From Woeseiaceae bacterium (GTDB lineage: Bacteria > Pseudomonadota > Gammaproteobacteria > Steroidobacterales > Woeseiaceae), in assembly GCA_028279985.1 (NCBI GenBank), contig JANQMR010000023.1, positions 154,550-218,549 of the forward strand: a stretch of 64,000 bases of DNA, given 5' to 3'. The notes under the pieces were generated by a model. That model was not told the DNA's origin, did no database searches, and was given only the letters and a program-made list of their open reading frames with translations. Below are positions 41,506 to 48,893 of the stretch, one piece after another. The position numbers were made by a program, and so were the translations under genes. Within the stretch, counting starts at the first letter, position 1. The number at the start of each line of letters is the position of its first letter.

Positions 41506-43809
41506 ATGCAAGCGAAGTTATCCACAGCGGCCCCTGTCGTCGATACCGGGCGAATCGGAAGCGGACGGCCGGGGGCTCGTCGTGTTCTCCCCAGCCTGTT
41601 CATCACCCTGGCAATCGCCGCCTGCACCCCCGACTCCGATGATATGGCCACCACAAGTGAGACTATGACCGACTCCACGCCGAAGCCGTTTTCGATGCTG
41701 ACCGCCGATGCGCCGCTTGCCGACAAACGGCCCGTCGAGATCGAACAGCACGGTACTGTCCGTATCGACAACTATGGCTGGATGCGCGACGCGAACTGGC
41801 AGGAAGTCCTGCGGGACCCCGGGCAACTCGACGAGGACATCCGTGAACACCTGGATGCCGAGAACGGCTTCTACGAAGCGGCGACCGACGATCTCGAGCC
41901 CTTACGCGAGCGCTTGTTCGAGGAGATGCGCGGCAGGATCAAGGAAGACGACAGCTCGGTACCCTTGCCGGACGGCGACTACGCCTATGCGGTCCGATTC
42001 CGCGAAGGCGGCGAATATCCGGTTTACGTCCGGACGCCCCGGGCCGGCGGCGAAGAAACCATCCTCTACGACGGCGACCTCGAGGGCAAGGACGAGGCGT
42101 TCTTCAGGATTGCATCGGTCGATCACAGCCCCGATCACCGATTGATCGCCTACGGCGTCGATCGTCTGGGCTCCGAGTATTACGATATCCGCGTCCGGAT
42201 CGTCGAATCCGGCGAGGAGTACCCGGAGACCATTCCGTCGACGAACGGCCACGTCGTCTGGGCTGCCGACTCGAAGTCTTTTCACTACGTGGAGCGGGAC
42301 GACAATCAGCGTCCGAAACGGATCAGGCATCATATCCTCGGCACCGAGGCGTCGGACGATCCGATCGTCTACGAGGAGCCCGACGACAGTTACTTCCTCG
42401 GCGTGGACAAAAGCCAGAGCGGCGAGTACGTATTCATCAACATCCGCAAAGGTACATCCAGCGAGTACCGTTACCTCCGGGCCGACGCCGAACCGGGTAC
42501 CGCCGCTGCCCTGATCGCGCCGCGCAGGGAAGACGAGCTCTACGACGTCGAACATCACGGCGACCACTTCTACATCAAGACGAACGCCGATGGCGCGGTC
42601 GATTTCAAGATCGTGCGAGCGCCCGTCGAAAATCCCGGTCGTGAAAATTGGCAGGACTGGCTGCCCTATCGCGCCGGGATTTATATCGGCAGCTTCGTTC
42701 CATTCCAGGATCGCGTCGTGCGCCTGGAGCGGGAGAACGCCTTGCCGCGGATCGTCGTCTCCGACTATGCGCGCGAAGACGTCTACGAGATCGAGTTCGA
42801 CGAGGCCGCCTACAGCCTGAGTCTCTCGTCCGGATACGAATTCGATACCCGCAATCTGCGCTTCGACTACGAATCGCCGTCCACACCGGAGCGGACCTTC
42901 GACTTCGACCTCGACACGCGCGAGCGCGTGTTACGCAAGACCCAGGAAGTGCCCAGCGGCCACGATCCCGGGCTTTACGCGGTGGAGCGCTTTTCCATCA
43001 CGGCCGACGACGGCGCCGAGGTGCCGGTGACGATACTACGGCTCAAAAGTACGCCGACAGACGGTACCGCGCCGCTGCTCTTGTATGGCTACGGCAGTTA
43101 CGGCATCACGATACAAGCGAGGTTCAACACGAGCGTGTTGTCGCTGGTCGATCGGGGCGTGATCCATGCGACCGCGCACATCCGCGGCGGTTCCGCCAAG
43201 GGACGGCAGTGGTATCTCGACGGCAAGCTCGACAAGAAGCGCAATTCCTTCTCGGACTTCGCCAATGTCGCCGAGGAATTGCAGCAGCGTGGTTACAGCC
43301 GCAAGGGCGAAACGGTGATCTACGGCGGCTCGGCCGGCGGCCTGCTGGTCGGCGCCACGCTCAACCTTCGCCCCGACCTGTTCGGCGGCGCGATAGCGGC
43401 CGTGCCGTTCGTGGACGTGCTGAATACGATGTCCGATGCCGAGTTGCCGCTGACGCCTCCCGAATGGGTCGAATGGGGCGATCCTATCAGTGACGCCGAA
43501 GCCTTCGAGACCATTGGCGCCTACTCGCCGTACGACAACATACGCCAGGACGCGGAGTACCCGCCCCTGCTCGCCACCGGCGGGCTGACCGACTACCGGG
43601 TGACCTATTGGGAACCGGCCAAGTGGATCGCCCGCATGCGCGAACGGGCGCGCGGCGGCCCCTTTTTCCTGAAGATGAACATGGGCGCCGGTCATTCCGG
43701 CTCGGCGGCCCGCTTCGAGCGGCTCAGGGAACGGACCCACGATTACGCCTTCGCGCTGAAGCTGTTCGGGCTGACCGAACGCGAGCCGGTCAGCCACGAG
43801 ACCGGCTGA
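41506..43809 (+). CDS. S9A family prolyl oligopeptidase / oligopeptidase B, lipoprotein
   Basis: This 767-residue serine peptidase has a seven-bladed propeller followed by an alpha/beta hydrolase domain. It begins like oligopeptidase B (HGTVRIDNYGWMRDANW). The catalytic triad is Ser in YGGSAGGLL, Asp in GGLTDYRVTYWEPAKW and His in MGAGHSGSAARFE. Residues 31-40 (LFITLAIAAC) form a lipobox with Cys40, so it is probably anchored at the inner or outer membrane facing the periplasm. ATG 41506 has AAGGA at 6 bases; ATG 41500 is two codons earlier. It cleaves peptides after basic or proline residues. Confidence 0.92.
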   Translation: MQAKLSTAAPVVDTGRIGSGRPGARRVLPSLFITLAIAACTPDSDDMATTSETMTDSTPKPFSMLTADAPLADKRPVEIEQHGTVRIDNYGWMRDANWQEVLRDPGQLDEDIREHLDAENGFYEAATDDLEPLRERLFEEMRGRIKEDDSSVPLPDGDYAYAVRFREGGEYPVYVRTPRAGGEETILYDGDLEGKDEAFFRIASVDHSPDHRLIAYGVDRLGSEYYDIRVRIVESGEEYPETIPSTNGHVVWAADSKSFHYVERDDNQRPKRIRHHILGTEASDDPIVYEEPDDSYFLGVDKSQSGEYVFINIRKGTSSEYRYLRADAEPGTAAALIAPRREDELYDVEHHGDHFYIKTNADGAVDFKIVRAPVENPGRENWQDWLPYRAGIYIGSFVPFQDRVVRLERENALPRIVVSDYAREDVYEIEFDEAAYSLSLSSGYEFDTRNLRFDYESPSTPERTFDFDLDTRERVLRKTQEVPSGHDPGLYAVERFSITADDGAEVPVTILRLKSTPTDGTAPLLLYGYGSYGITIQARFNTSVLSLVDRGVIHATAHIRGGSAKGRQWYLDGKLDKKRNSFSDFANVAEELQQRGYSRKGETVIYGGSAGGLLVGATLNLRPDLFGGAIAAVPFVDVLNTMSDAELPLTPPEWVEWGDPISDAEAFETIGAYSPYDNIRQDAEYPPLLATGGLTDYRVTYWEPAKWIARMRERARGGPFFLKMNMGAGHSGSAARFERLRERTHDYAFALKLFGLTEREPVSHETG

Positions 43810-43971
43810 GCGCGGATCTCATGCCGGCCGCGGCGTCACGACGATAGACGGTACCGGCCATTCCTTCATCATCACCGACCCGGACAAGCCGGCGCCCGAG
43901 CTCGTTCGTTTCTTCGGTAGCGAGGCGGCATAGCGTCCGCGCCGCCGCGCATATGATCGAACGGCAGGTCT

Positions 43972-44790
43972 TCAGTCGGGCGTTCGGCCCAAAGAGACGA
44001 GGTGCTCGTAACGGTCGGCCCGGTAATGCGCCAAGAGACGATCGACCGGCCGCTCGGCTTCGTCGAAAACGACGATTTTCACTCTGACCAGCGGGCTGCC
44101 TACGGTCGTCTCCAACAGGGATGCCAGCCGTGAGTCCGCGAGCGTCGCGCCGATCAGGTGATTCGCGCCGCCTATCGTCACGCCGCGATCCTCCAGTATG
44201 CTTATTGGCGTCCCCGACTTCAGATCGCCGACTTCGATGCCTATGCCCAGATCCACCGGGATGGCCGTCTCCGAGTACCCGACCGGCGCGTCGTCGAGCA
44301 GGCGAACGTAGGAAATCTCCAGTACCCGGCAGCCCGACGGGCGATCCAGGTCCCGGCATACCTGATCCTCGGCGACGACTTCTTCGATAGTGATGTTCTC
44401 AAACTTGCTGCTTTGCGCAAGCTTGCGCAGCTTGTCGATACGTTCGCGCATATCCGCCCGCTGCGGCGGCTCGGGCAGCTCGTCGGCAACATAGGTGCCT
44501 TTTCCCTGCACCCGATGAATCAAGCCCTCATCGACCAGAAAGTCGATGGCCTTGCGTGTCGTGATTCGCGACACGCCGAACAGCTTGCAAAGATCGCCTT
44601 CGGATTCCAGCTTTTGACCGGGATCGTAACGCCCCTGCAGGATCCATTCGCGTAACGCGGTGTAGACCTGCATGTAACGAGGCGACTTGGTTCGCGGATC
44701 GACGAGTGCTGGCTCGCGGGGACGCATAAATACCTGACGGTCCGGATTCGGACACGCCGCAGGCTGCCGGCGTGAAACGAAAGCTGTCAT
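43972..44790 (-). CDS. GntR family regulator, HutC/UTRA type
   Basis: This 272-residue regulator has a winged HTH (SPRYMQVYTALREWILQGRYDPGQKLESEGDLCKLFGVSRITTRKAIDFLVDEGLIHRVQGKGTYV) and a UTRA ligand domain (CRVLEISYVRLLDDAPVGYSETAIPVDLG). It follows the isomerase-like gene by 27 bases on the same strand. ATG 44790 has no ribosome-binding site and touches the palindrome AATATCATATT (44791-44801); ATG 44727 (MRPREPALV) would still keep the whole HTH. It probably controls its own small locus. Confidence 0.9.
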   Translation of the reverse strand: MTAFVSRRQPAACPNPDRQVFMRPREPALVDPRTKSPRYMQVYTALREWILQGRYDPGQKLESEGDLCKLFGVSRITTRKAIDFLVDEGLIHRVQGKGTYVADELPEPPQRADMRERIDKLRKLAQSSKFENITIEEVVAEDQVCRDLDRPSGCRVLEISYVRLLDDAPVGYSETAIPVDLGIGIEVGDLKSGTPISILEDRGVTIGGANHLIGATLADSRLASLLETTVGSPLVRVKIVVFDEAERPVDRLLAHYRADRYEHLVSLGRTPD

Positions 44791-44806
44791 AATATCATAT
44801 TGTAAT
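44786..44806. promoter_or_regulatory. AT-rich palindrome before the GntR gene
   Basis: AATATCATATT (44791-44801) is a perfect odd palindrome in the 27-base gap between the isomerase-like stop and the GntR start. It shares the core TCATATT with the palindrome at 45842-45863. The pair may be operators of the GntR protein. Confidence 0.4.
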
Positions 44807-44817
44807 AACCCCTACGC

Positions 44818-45630
44818 TCAATGCTGTGCAAACAGGCTTCCGAAACCGTCCAAACGGTCATTGATACCGATACCGCGTAAAGCGGCCCAGTACGTCGTCG
44901 GATTGCACGACAACATCGGGATACCGAGCCAGGACATCGCCTGGTTTTCCAGGTCCGCCGTCGGCAGATTCGTACCGGGTTGTAAGATGATCTCCGCTTT
45001 CGTCATTGCAAGTTCGGTCAGCGCTTCGCAAATCCGCGACCGAGGCGTGCGGGCGACCGACAAGGGGCCCGGGCAATTGAGACCGATGATCTTGGTGACT
45101 TCATAGCCGGCATCGATGAAAAAGGCCGCGACTTGTTCGTTCGCCGGCGGAAAGTAGGGCGTGAGGATGGCGAGCCGTCCCGGGTGTCCCAGCACCGTCA
45201 AGGCATCCAGAAAAGCCAGCGAGGGCATAAACACGGCCCTTCCCGAAAAATGACCCAAGTCCTCCCGCTGGCGTTTCGCGCCTTCTACTCCGCCGCGAAA
45301 GGTGTCGATGGAGTGTCCCAGCAGAATCGCGTCGGGCTCGCAGTGGAGCACGCTGTCGACGGCTTCCTCGACATGTGCGGTGCTGCGCTCGAGGCTTAAG
45401 CGGTAGCCTTCCATATCGTCTATCGGCCGGTTGGCCGGCCGCATGCGGGCGATGTGGTTGGTCACTCCCCTGGGTCGAAGCGCCTCATATTCGGGTTGTA
45501 CGATCGTGTTCGTGGCCGGCACCAGGACACCCAGGCGGGCCCTGTAACCCAGGCAATCGCGCTCGGCATTCGCACCGCTGGCGGCCGGGGGCTTGGCGCC
45601 GGCGGGCCCGGGCCGTGCTTCGTCCGTCAT
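44818..45630 (-). CDS. Asp/Glu racemase superfamily protein lacking the usual cysteines (maleate isomerase/AMDase-like)
   Basis: The 270-residue protein aligns with maleate isomerases and arylmalonate decarboxylases: YRARLGVLVPATNTIVQPEYEALRP, ILTPYFPPANEQVAAFFIDAGYEV, and WLGIPMLSCNPTTYWAAL. The two catalytic Cys of the superfamily are normally in GCTS- and CTN-type motifs; here these positions read LLGHSIDTFRGG and QPGTNLPTAD, with His and Gly. It is therefore probably not a two-cysteine racemase or isomerase. It may be a binding protein, an enzyme with different chemistry or a decaying gene. The start overlaps the small ORF upstream (ATGA). Confidence 0.75.
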   Translation of the reverse strand: MTDEARPGPAGAKPPAASGANAERDCLGYRARLGVLVPATNTIVQPEYEALRPRGVTNHIARMRPANRPIDDMEGYRLSLERSTAHVEEAVDSVLHCEPDAILLGHSIDTFRGGVEGAKRQREDLGHFSGRAVFMPSLAFLDALTVLGHPGRLAILTPYFPPANEQVAAFFIDAGYEVTKIIGLNCPGPLSVARTPRSRICEALTELAMTKAEIILQPGTNLPTADLENQAMSWLGIPMLSCNPTTYWAALRGIGINDRLDGFGSLFAQH

Positions 45631-45800
45631 TGCGGTTGCCGCGCGCGCGGACGGAACGAATCCAGCCCGGCGATCGCGGGTGCTAGCGTATCGAGCACCA
45701 GCGGCCGTACCCGCTGTTCGACGTCCGGCAGCGATGCCGGGTCCAGGACGTAGAGTCGGTTAAATAGTGGCTTCAGTGACGGCAATGGGGTTTCCGGCAT
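45627..45800 (-). CDS. Small ORF before the isomerase-like gene
   Basis: A 57-residue frame from ATG 45800 (MPETPLPSLKPLFNRLYVLD) ends in an ATGA overlap with the isomerase-like gene. An earlier start at 45818 gives 63 residues. It has a leucine-rich helical middle and a basic end. It may be a small partner, a leader or a remnant; I recognise no family. Confidence 0.4.
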   Translation of the reverse strand: MPETPLPSLKPLFNRLYVLDPASLPDVEQRVRPLVLDTLAPAIAGLDSFRPRARQPQ

Positions 45801-45841
45801 GGTTACTTGAGGCCGCAAAGCGACGGTATTGTTAGAGTATT

Positions 45842-45863
45842 TAATGTTGTCATATTAACATTA
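45842..45863. promoter_or_regulatory. Palindrome upstream of the isomerase locus
   Basis: TAATGTT-N8-AACATTA (45842-45863) is a 7-base perfect inverted repeat in the divergent gap between the small ORF and the aldehyde dehydrogenase remnant. Its centre contains TCATATT, shared with the site before the GntR gene. On the plus strand TATAAC at 45862-45867 could be a -10 box. Confidence 0.45.
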
Positions 45864-45879
45864 TAACGTAACGATAGGA

Positions 45880-46193
45880 ATGGTGGTAACGGCAGAACGT
45901 ATCCAGCTGCGGCATCCGCGTACGGGCTGCTTTGACTATGTCTTCGCACCGACTACGGTCGAAGCGTCGCGATCCTGCGCGAGTTCGCTGCGTGAAAACC
46001 AGCCCGAGTGGTCGACCGCGGAGCTCGAGTATCGTATTGGCGTGCTACGTCGTCGGGGCCGTCGGATTCGCGCGACAGGGAGCGAATCCTCGATGCGCTT
46101 GCCGCCGACACCGGCCGGGAAACGCTTGCGCCGGCGGTTTATCATTGGCGGCCGGCCCGCATTCGATGGGTTATCTGCGGGACAGGACACTAG
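45880..46193 (+). pseudogene. Aldehyde dehydrogenase N-terminal remnant, frameshifted
   Basis: The frame from 45880 reads RIQLRHPRTGCFDYVFAPTT and then RENQPEWSTAELEYRIGVL, the typical N-terminus of an aldehyde dehydrogenase. After about residue 57 the frame loses sense. The homologous continuation RERILDALAADTGRETLAPAVYHW appears in another frame and stops at 46193. Only about 100 of the usual 450-500 residues remain, and no Cys or Glu active site is present. It is the decayed divergent partner of the isomerase/GntR locus. Confidence 0.65.
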
Positions 46194-46211
46194 GGAGCCT
46201 CTGCACAAGTC

Positions 46212-46763
46212 ATGCCGGCGAACGACCCGGGACAGCCGCTGCGCTTGCCCAAGAAACACGCAGCCACTCTCGATCGGGCGCCCGACCCGGCGCTAGGCGA
46301 GCGCTTGTGGCACGCTCAGTCCCTGCGCGACGCGCTGCTGGCCGCGGTAGTCACGATAATCTTGTTCTGTATCCTGTGGTCGCTGCTGTCTTCCGTGCGA
46401 GACCGTGTCCTCCCATGGCTGACCGTGGTCCTGGGCCTGATCGTGGGCCACGCCGTCCGCCGCGCCGGACGCGGCCTGGACTGGCGGTTTCCGCTGCTCG
46501 CGGCCGCAGCGACGCTCGCGGGCTCGCTGGCGGGCAACGTGGTCGTTGCGGCCGGCTTCACCGCCGGCGAGCTCGGCACCGACACCTTCACGGTACTCGG
46601 CAACGTCACGTCGCTGACCTGGCCTGCGTTCTTCGATCGGGTGATAACGGCCGCCGACGTCATTTACGCACTGACCGGCGCCGCCCTCGCCGCGTTTTAC
46701 GCGAACCGGCGCCTGACCCGGCATCAGTACACGGCGGTCAGAATCTGGCGGGATCGGCAATAG
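46212..46763 (+). CDS. Hypothetical membrane protein
   Basis: This 183-residue inner-membrane protein has about four hydrophobic segments: LLAAVVTIILFCILWSLL (about 42-60), VLPWLTVVLGLIVGHAV (67-84), FPLLAAAATLAGSLAGNVVVAAGF (93-117) and VIYALTGAALAAFYA (150-165). The N-terminal 35 residues and the C-terminus (RRLTRHQYTAVRIWRD) are likely cytoplasmic. It has no catalytic motif that I recognise. It lies between the aldehyde dehydrogenase remnant and the HD-domain gene. Confidence 0.7.
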   Translation: MPANDPGQPLRLPKKHAATLDRAPDPALGERLWHAQSLRDALLAAVVTIILFCILWSLLSSVRDRVLPWLTVVLGLIVGHAVRRAGRGLDWRFPLLAAAATLAGSLAGNVVVAAGFTAGELGTDTFTVLGNVTSLTWPAFFDRVITAADVIYALTGAALAAFYANRRLTRHQYTAVRIWRDRQ

Positions 46764-46829
46764 TGACGACGGGCGAAACTCGTGGGCAAAATGGCGCCGC
46801 GACAGCGAGTGGCCGCTAGCCCGGATGTC

Positions 46830-48023
46830 CTAGACGGGCATCAACAGCCCGTCCCGCGCCTCCGTCGTCGCGCTGGTCACGCCGGTCACACCCGTCGCGC
46901 CTTTAAGCGACTCGAGCTGGCGTGTGACCAGGCTGTCCATTCTGTGCACGGCGTCGATCAGGCCCAGGAAAAACGGCGGCTTGCGGCGTAACAGCGACCA
47001 GTCGCCGGACTCTATGACACGCACCAGGTGGGCGATATTGTTGCGGATTGCGTCGATGTACGGGTTTTCGCCGTCGTAGACGGCTTCGATGTAACGATAG
47101 GCGCGGTTGAACTTCTTGTTCAGGCGTTCGCGCATGACCTGCTGGTAGAACAACGGCGTCTTGTGCAACAGGTCCTCGCCCGAGCGATAACGGACCATGT
47201 ACTCCCCGGGCTTGGCGTTTTCCACGGCGACCCCGCCGAGCACGAACTCCTTGTAGAGACGGTCGCGGCATTTTTCGAGGTAACAACGGTCCGCCATCTG
47301 CGCGATCATGTCGGCCGTGCCGATCAGATGGCCGCAGATGATGTCGCGCGGATCGTCGAGCTCTATGTTGTCGAGGTCGAGCTCGTACCCGGTGAAGTGC
47401 ACGATCATGCTGCTGACCCCGACGTCCGCGGTAAGGCCGAGCTCCGGCAGGTAACGCCTGAGGAAATCCGCCGAGCGCGAAACGTGATAGAGCGTAAATG
47501 CCGCACCGTTGTCGAAGTCCTTGTCGCGTTCCTGGTGACGGATGTACCCCGAGTCGTGGAACAGCGAAGTGATGATCGCCATCTGTGCGCGCCGTGCGCC
47601 GAGCCGGTCGACGGGCTCGACGCTGCGTTCGTAACCGGCGACGAGGCGCGCCAGCGCCAAGGTCATGTCCAGCGTGTGCTGCATGTCGTGATACGTCGTA
47701 TCGCAGCCCAGGTATCCGGGGAATCTGCCGGTGAACAGGCGCTCGAAGTCGTAAAAGGCCAGCCAGAGCTTGTCGAACGGCGCGCCGGGAAAGCTCGATG
47801 AATACAGTTCGTAAACGGCGTTACGAACCGCGACCGGATCCGAAACCTGAACGGTGTCGGTAACGTCGAAGTCGTTACGCCGGTCGTGAGACAGGAGCCG
47901 CCTCTTTCCGGACGCCCCGGGCTTAGCCGTCAACTTGCGTCGTGGGTCTTCCAAACCCGGTCCCCCGATCCTTTGCGACGAGGTGTCGGTCAACATGCAT
48001 GTGCATGGACGCCAATCATACAC
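46830..48023 (-). CDS. HD-domain metal-dependent phosphohydrolase
   Basis: This 397-residue protein has HD-type metal ligands: the early YHDMQHTLDMTLALARL and the HD pair in ITSLFHDSGYIRHQ, then MIVHFTGYELDL and LIGTADMIAQMADRCYLEKCRDRLYKEF. The pattern resembles 3',5'-cyclic nucleotide phosphodiesterases and related HD enzymes. The substrate is unknown. The first 60 residues are poorly conserved and basic. GTG 48023 has GGAG (48031-48034) at 7 bases. It stands alone between opposite-strand genes. Confidence 0.8.
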   Translation of the reverse strand: MYDWRPCTCMLTDTSSQRIGGPGLEDPRRKLTAKPGASGKRRLLSHDRRNDFDVTDTVQVSDPVAVRNAVYELYSSSFPGAPFDKLWLAFYDFERLFTGRFPGYLGCDTTYHDMQHTLDMTLALARLVAGYERSVEPVDRLGARRAQMAIITSLFHDSGYIRHQERDKDFDNGAAFTLYHVSRSADFLRRYLPELGLTADVGVSSMIVHFTGYELDLDNIELDDPRDIICGHLIGTADMIAQMADRCYLEKCRDRLYKEFVLGGVAVENAKPGEYMVRYRSGEDLLHKTPLFYQQVMRERLNKKFNRAYRYIEAVYDGENPYIDAIRNNIAHLVRVIESGDWSLLRRKPPFFLGLIDAVHRMDSLVTRQLESLKGATGVTGVTSATTEARDGLLMPV

Positions 48024-48053
48024 GTCGCCGCTCCGGCGGGTTGTACAAAAACG

Positions 48054-48087
48054 TCAATATGTCACATAGATCAATATGTCACATAGA
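48054..48087. repeat. Perfect 17-base tandem duplication
   Basis: TCAATATGTCACATAGA occurs at 48054-48070 and again at 48071-48087. It lies in the 102-base gap upstream of the HD-domain gene and after xth, about 30 bases before the GTG start. It could double a regulator site or be a recent slippage event. Confidence 0.8.
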
Positions 48088-48125
48088 CAATGCGACTAAG
48101 CGGAGATGCGACGAAACACGGCCGA

Positions 48126-48893
48126 TCAAACAGAGAACTCGGCGACGACGGGCGCATGGTCCGAAGGCCGTTCCCAGCCGCGCGGTTCCCTGTCGATGTA
48201 ACTCCCGACGCATCGCGCGGTCATCGCGGCGCTGCTCAGAATCAGGTCGATCCTCAAGCCGGCGTTACGGCGAAAGCCGGCGGCACGATAGTCCCACCAA
48301 CTGAAGCTCTTCTCGGGTTGTTCGAACTCGCGGAACACGTCGGTGAGCCCCAGGTCGAGCATGTCGCGAAACGCCGCCCGCTCCCTGGGGCTGCAAAGAA
48401 TGGCCTCGCCCCATTTCTCGGGATCGTACACGTCGGCGTCGGCGGGAGCGATGTTGAAATCGCCCAACACCACCAGGTTCTCGTGTTCTCCGAGCTCGAG
48501 TTCGAGAAAACCCTTCAGCGCGGCCAGCCAGTCGAGTTTGTAGCCGTACTTTTCGGAACCGACCTCCGAGCCGTTCGGCACGTACAGATTGACGATACGC
48601 ACGCCGTCGATCGTCGTCGCGAGAATGCGGCGTTGCGGGTCCTCGTAACCCGGAAAATCGGTCACCGGTTTCTCGGGCGAAACCCGGCTGACGACGGCAA
48701 CGCCGTTGTAGGTCTTCTGACCGCTCGCAAGCGACGCATAACCGGCCTCTGTGAACGCCTCGGCCGGAAACGCCTCGGTGACCTGCTTGATCTCCTGCAG
48801 CACCAGAACGTCGGGTCCGTGCGTATCGAGCCAGGCGAGAACCTGCGGCAGGCGCACCTTGAGCGAATTGACGTTCCAGCTTGCGATTTTCAT
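48126..48893 (-). CDS. xth: Exodeoxyribonuclease III
   Basis: This 255-residue AP endonuclease / 3'-5' exonuclease acts in base-excision repair. It starts MKIASWNVNSLKVRLPQVLAWL and has LQEIKQ (metal Glu), GVAVVSR, VNLYVPNGS, LGDFNIAPADADVYDPEKW (Asp/Asn), and the C-terminal LRIDLILSS and RPSDHAPVVAEF with the catalytic Asp-His. ATG 48893 overlaps the prlC stop (ATGA), so it is coupled to prlC; the longer frame from 49091 is a shadow of prlC. Confidence 0.95.
   Translation of the reverse strand: MKIASWNVNSLKVRLPQVLAWLDTHGPDVLVLQEIKQVTEAFPAEAFTEAGYASLASGQKTYNGVAVVSRVSPEKPVTDFPGYEDPQRRILATTIDGVRIVNLYVPNGSEVGSEKYGYKLDWLAALKGFLELELGEHENLVVLGDFNIAPADADVYDPEKWGEAILCSPRERAAFRDMLDLGLTDVFREFEQPEKSFSWWDYRAAGFRRNAGLRIDLILSSAAMTARCVGSYIDREPRGWERPSDHAPVVAEFSV

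Noticed and set aside
43820..43930. Open segment ending TGHSFIITDPDKPAPELVRFF before a TAG, possible alpha/beta-hydrolase tail
   Set aside because: There is no start or upstream homologous sequence, and the stretch is too short to assign; it may be a remnant but cannot be supported.
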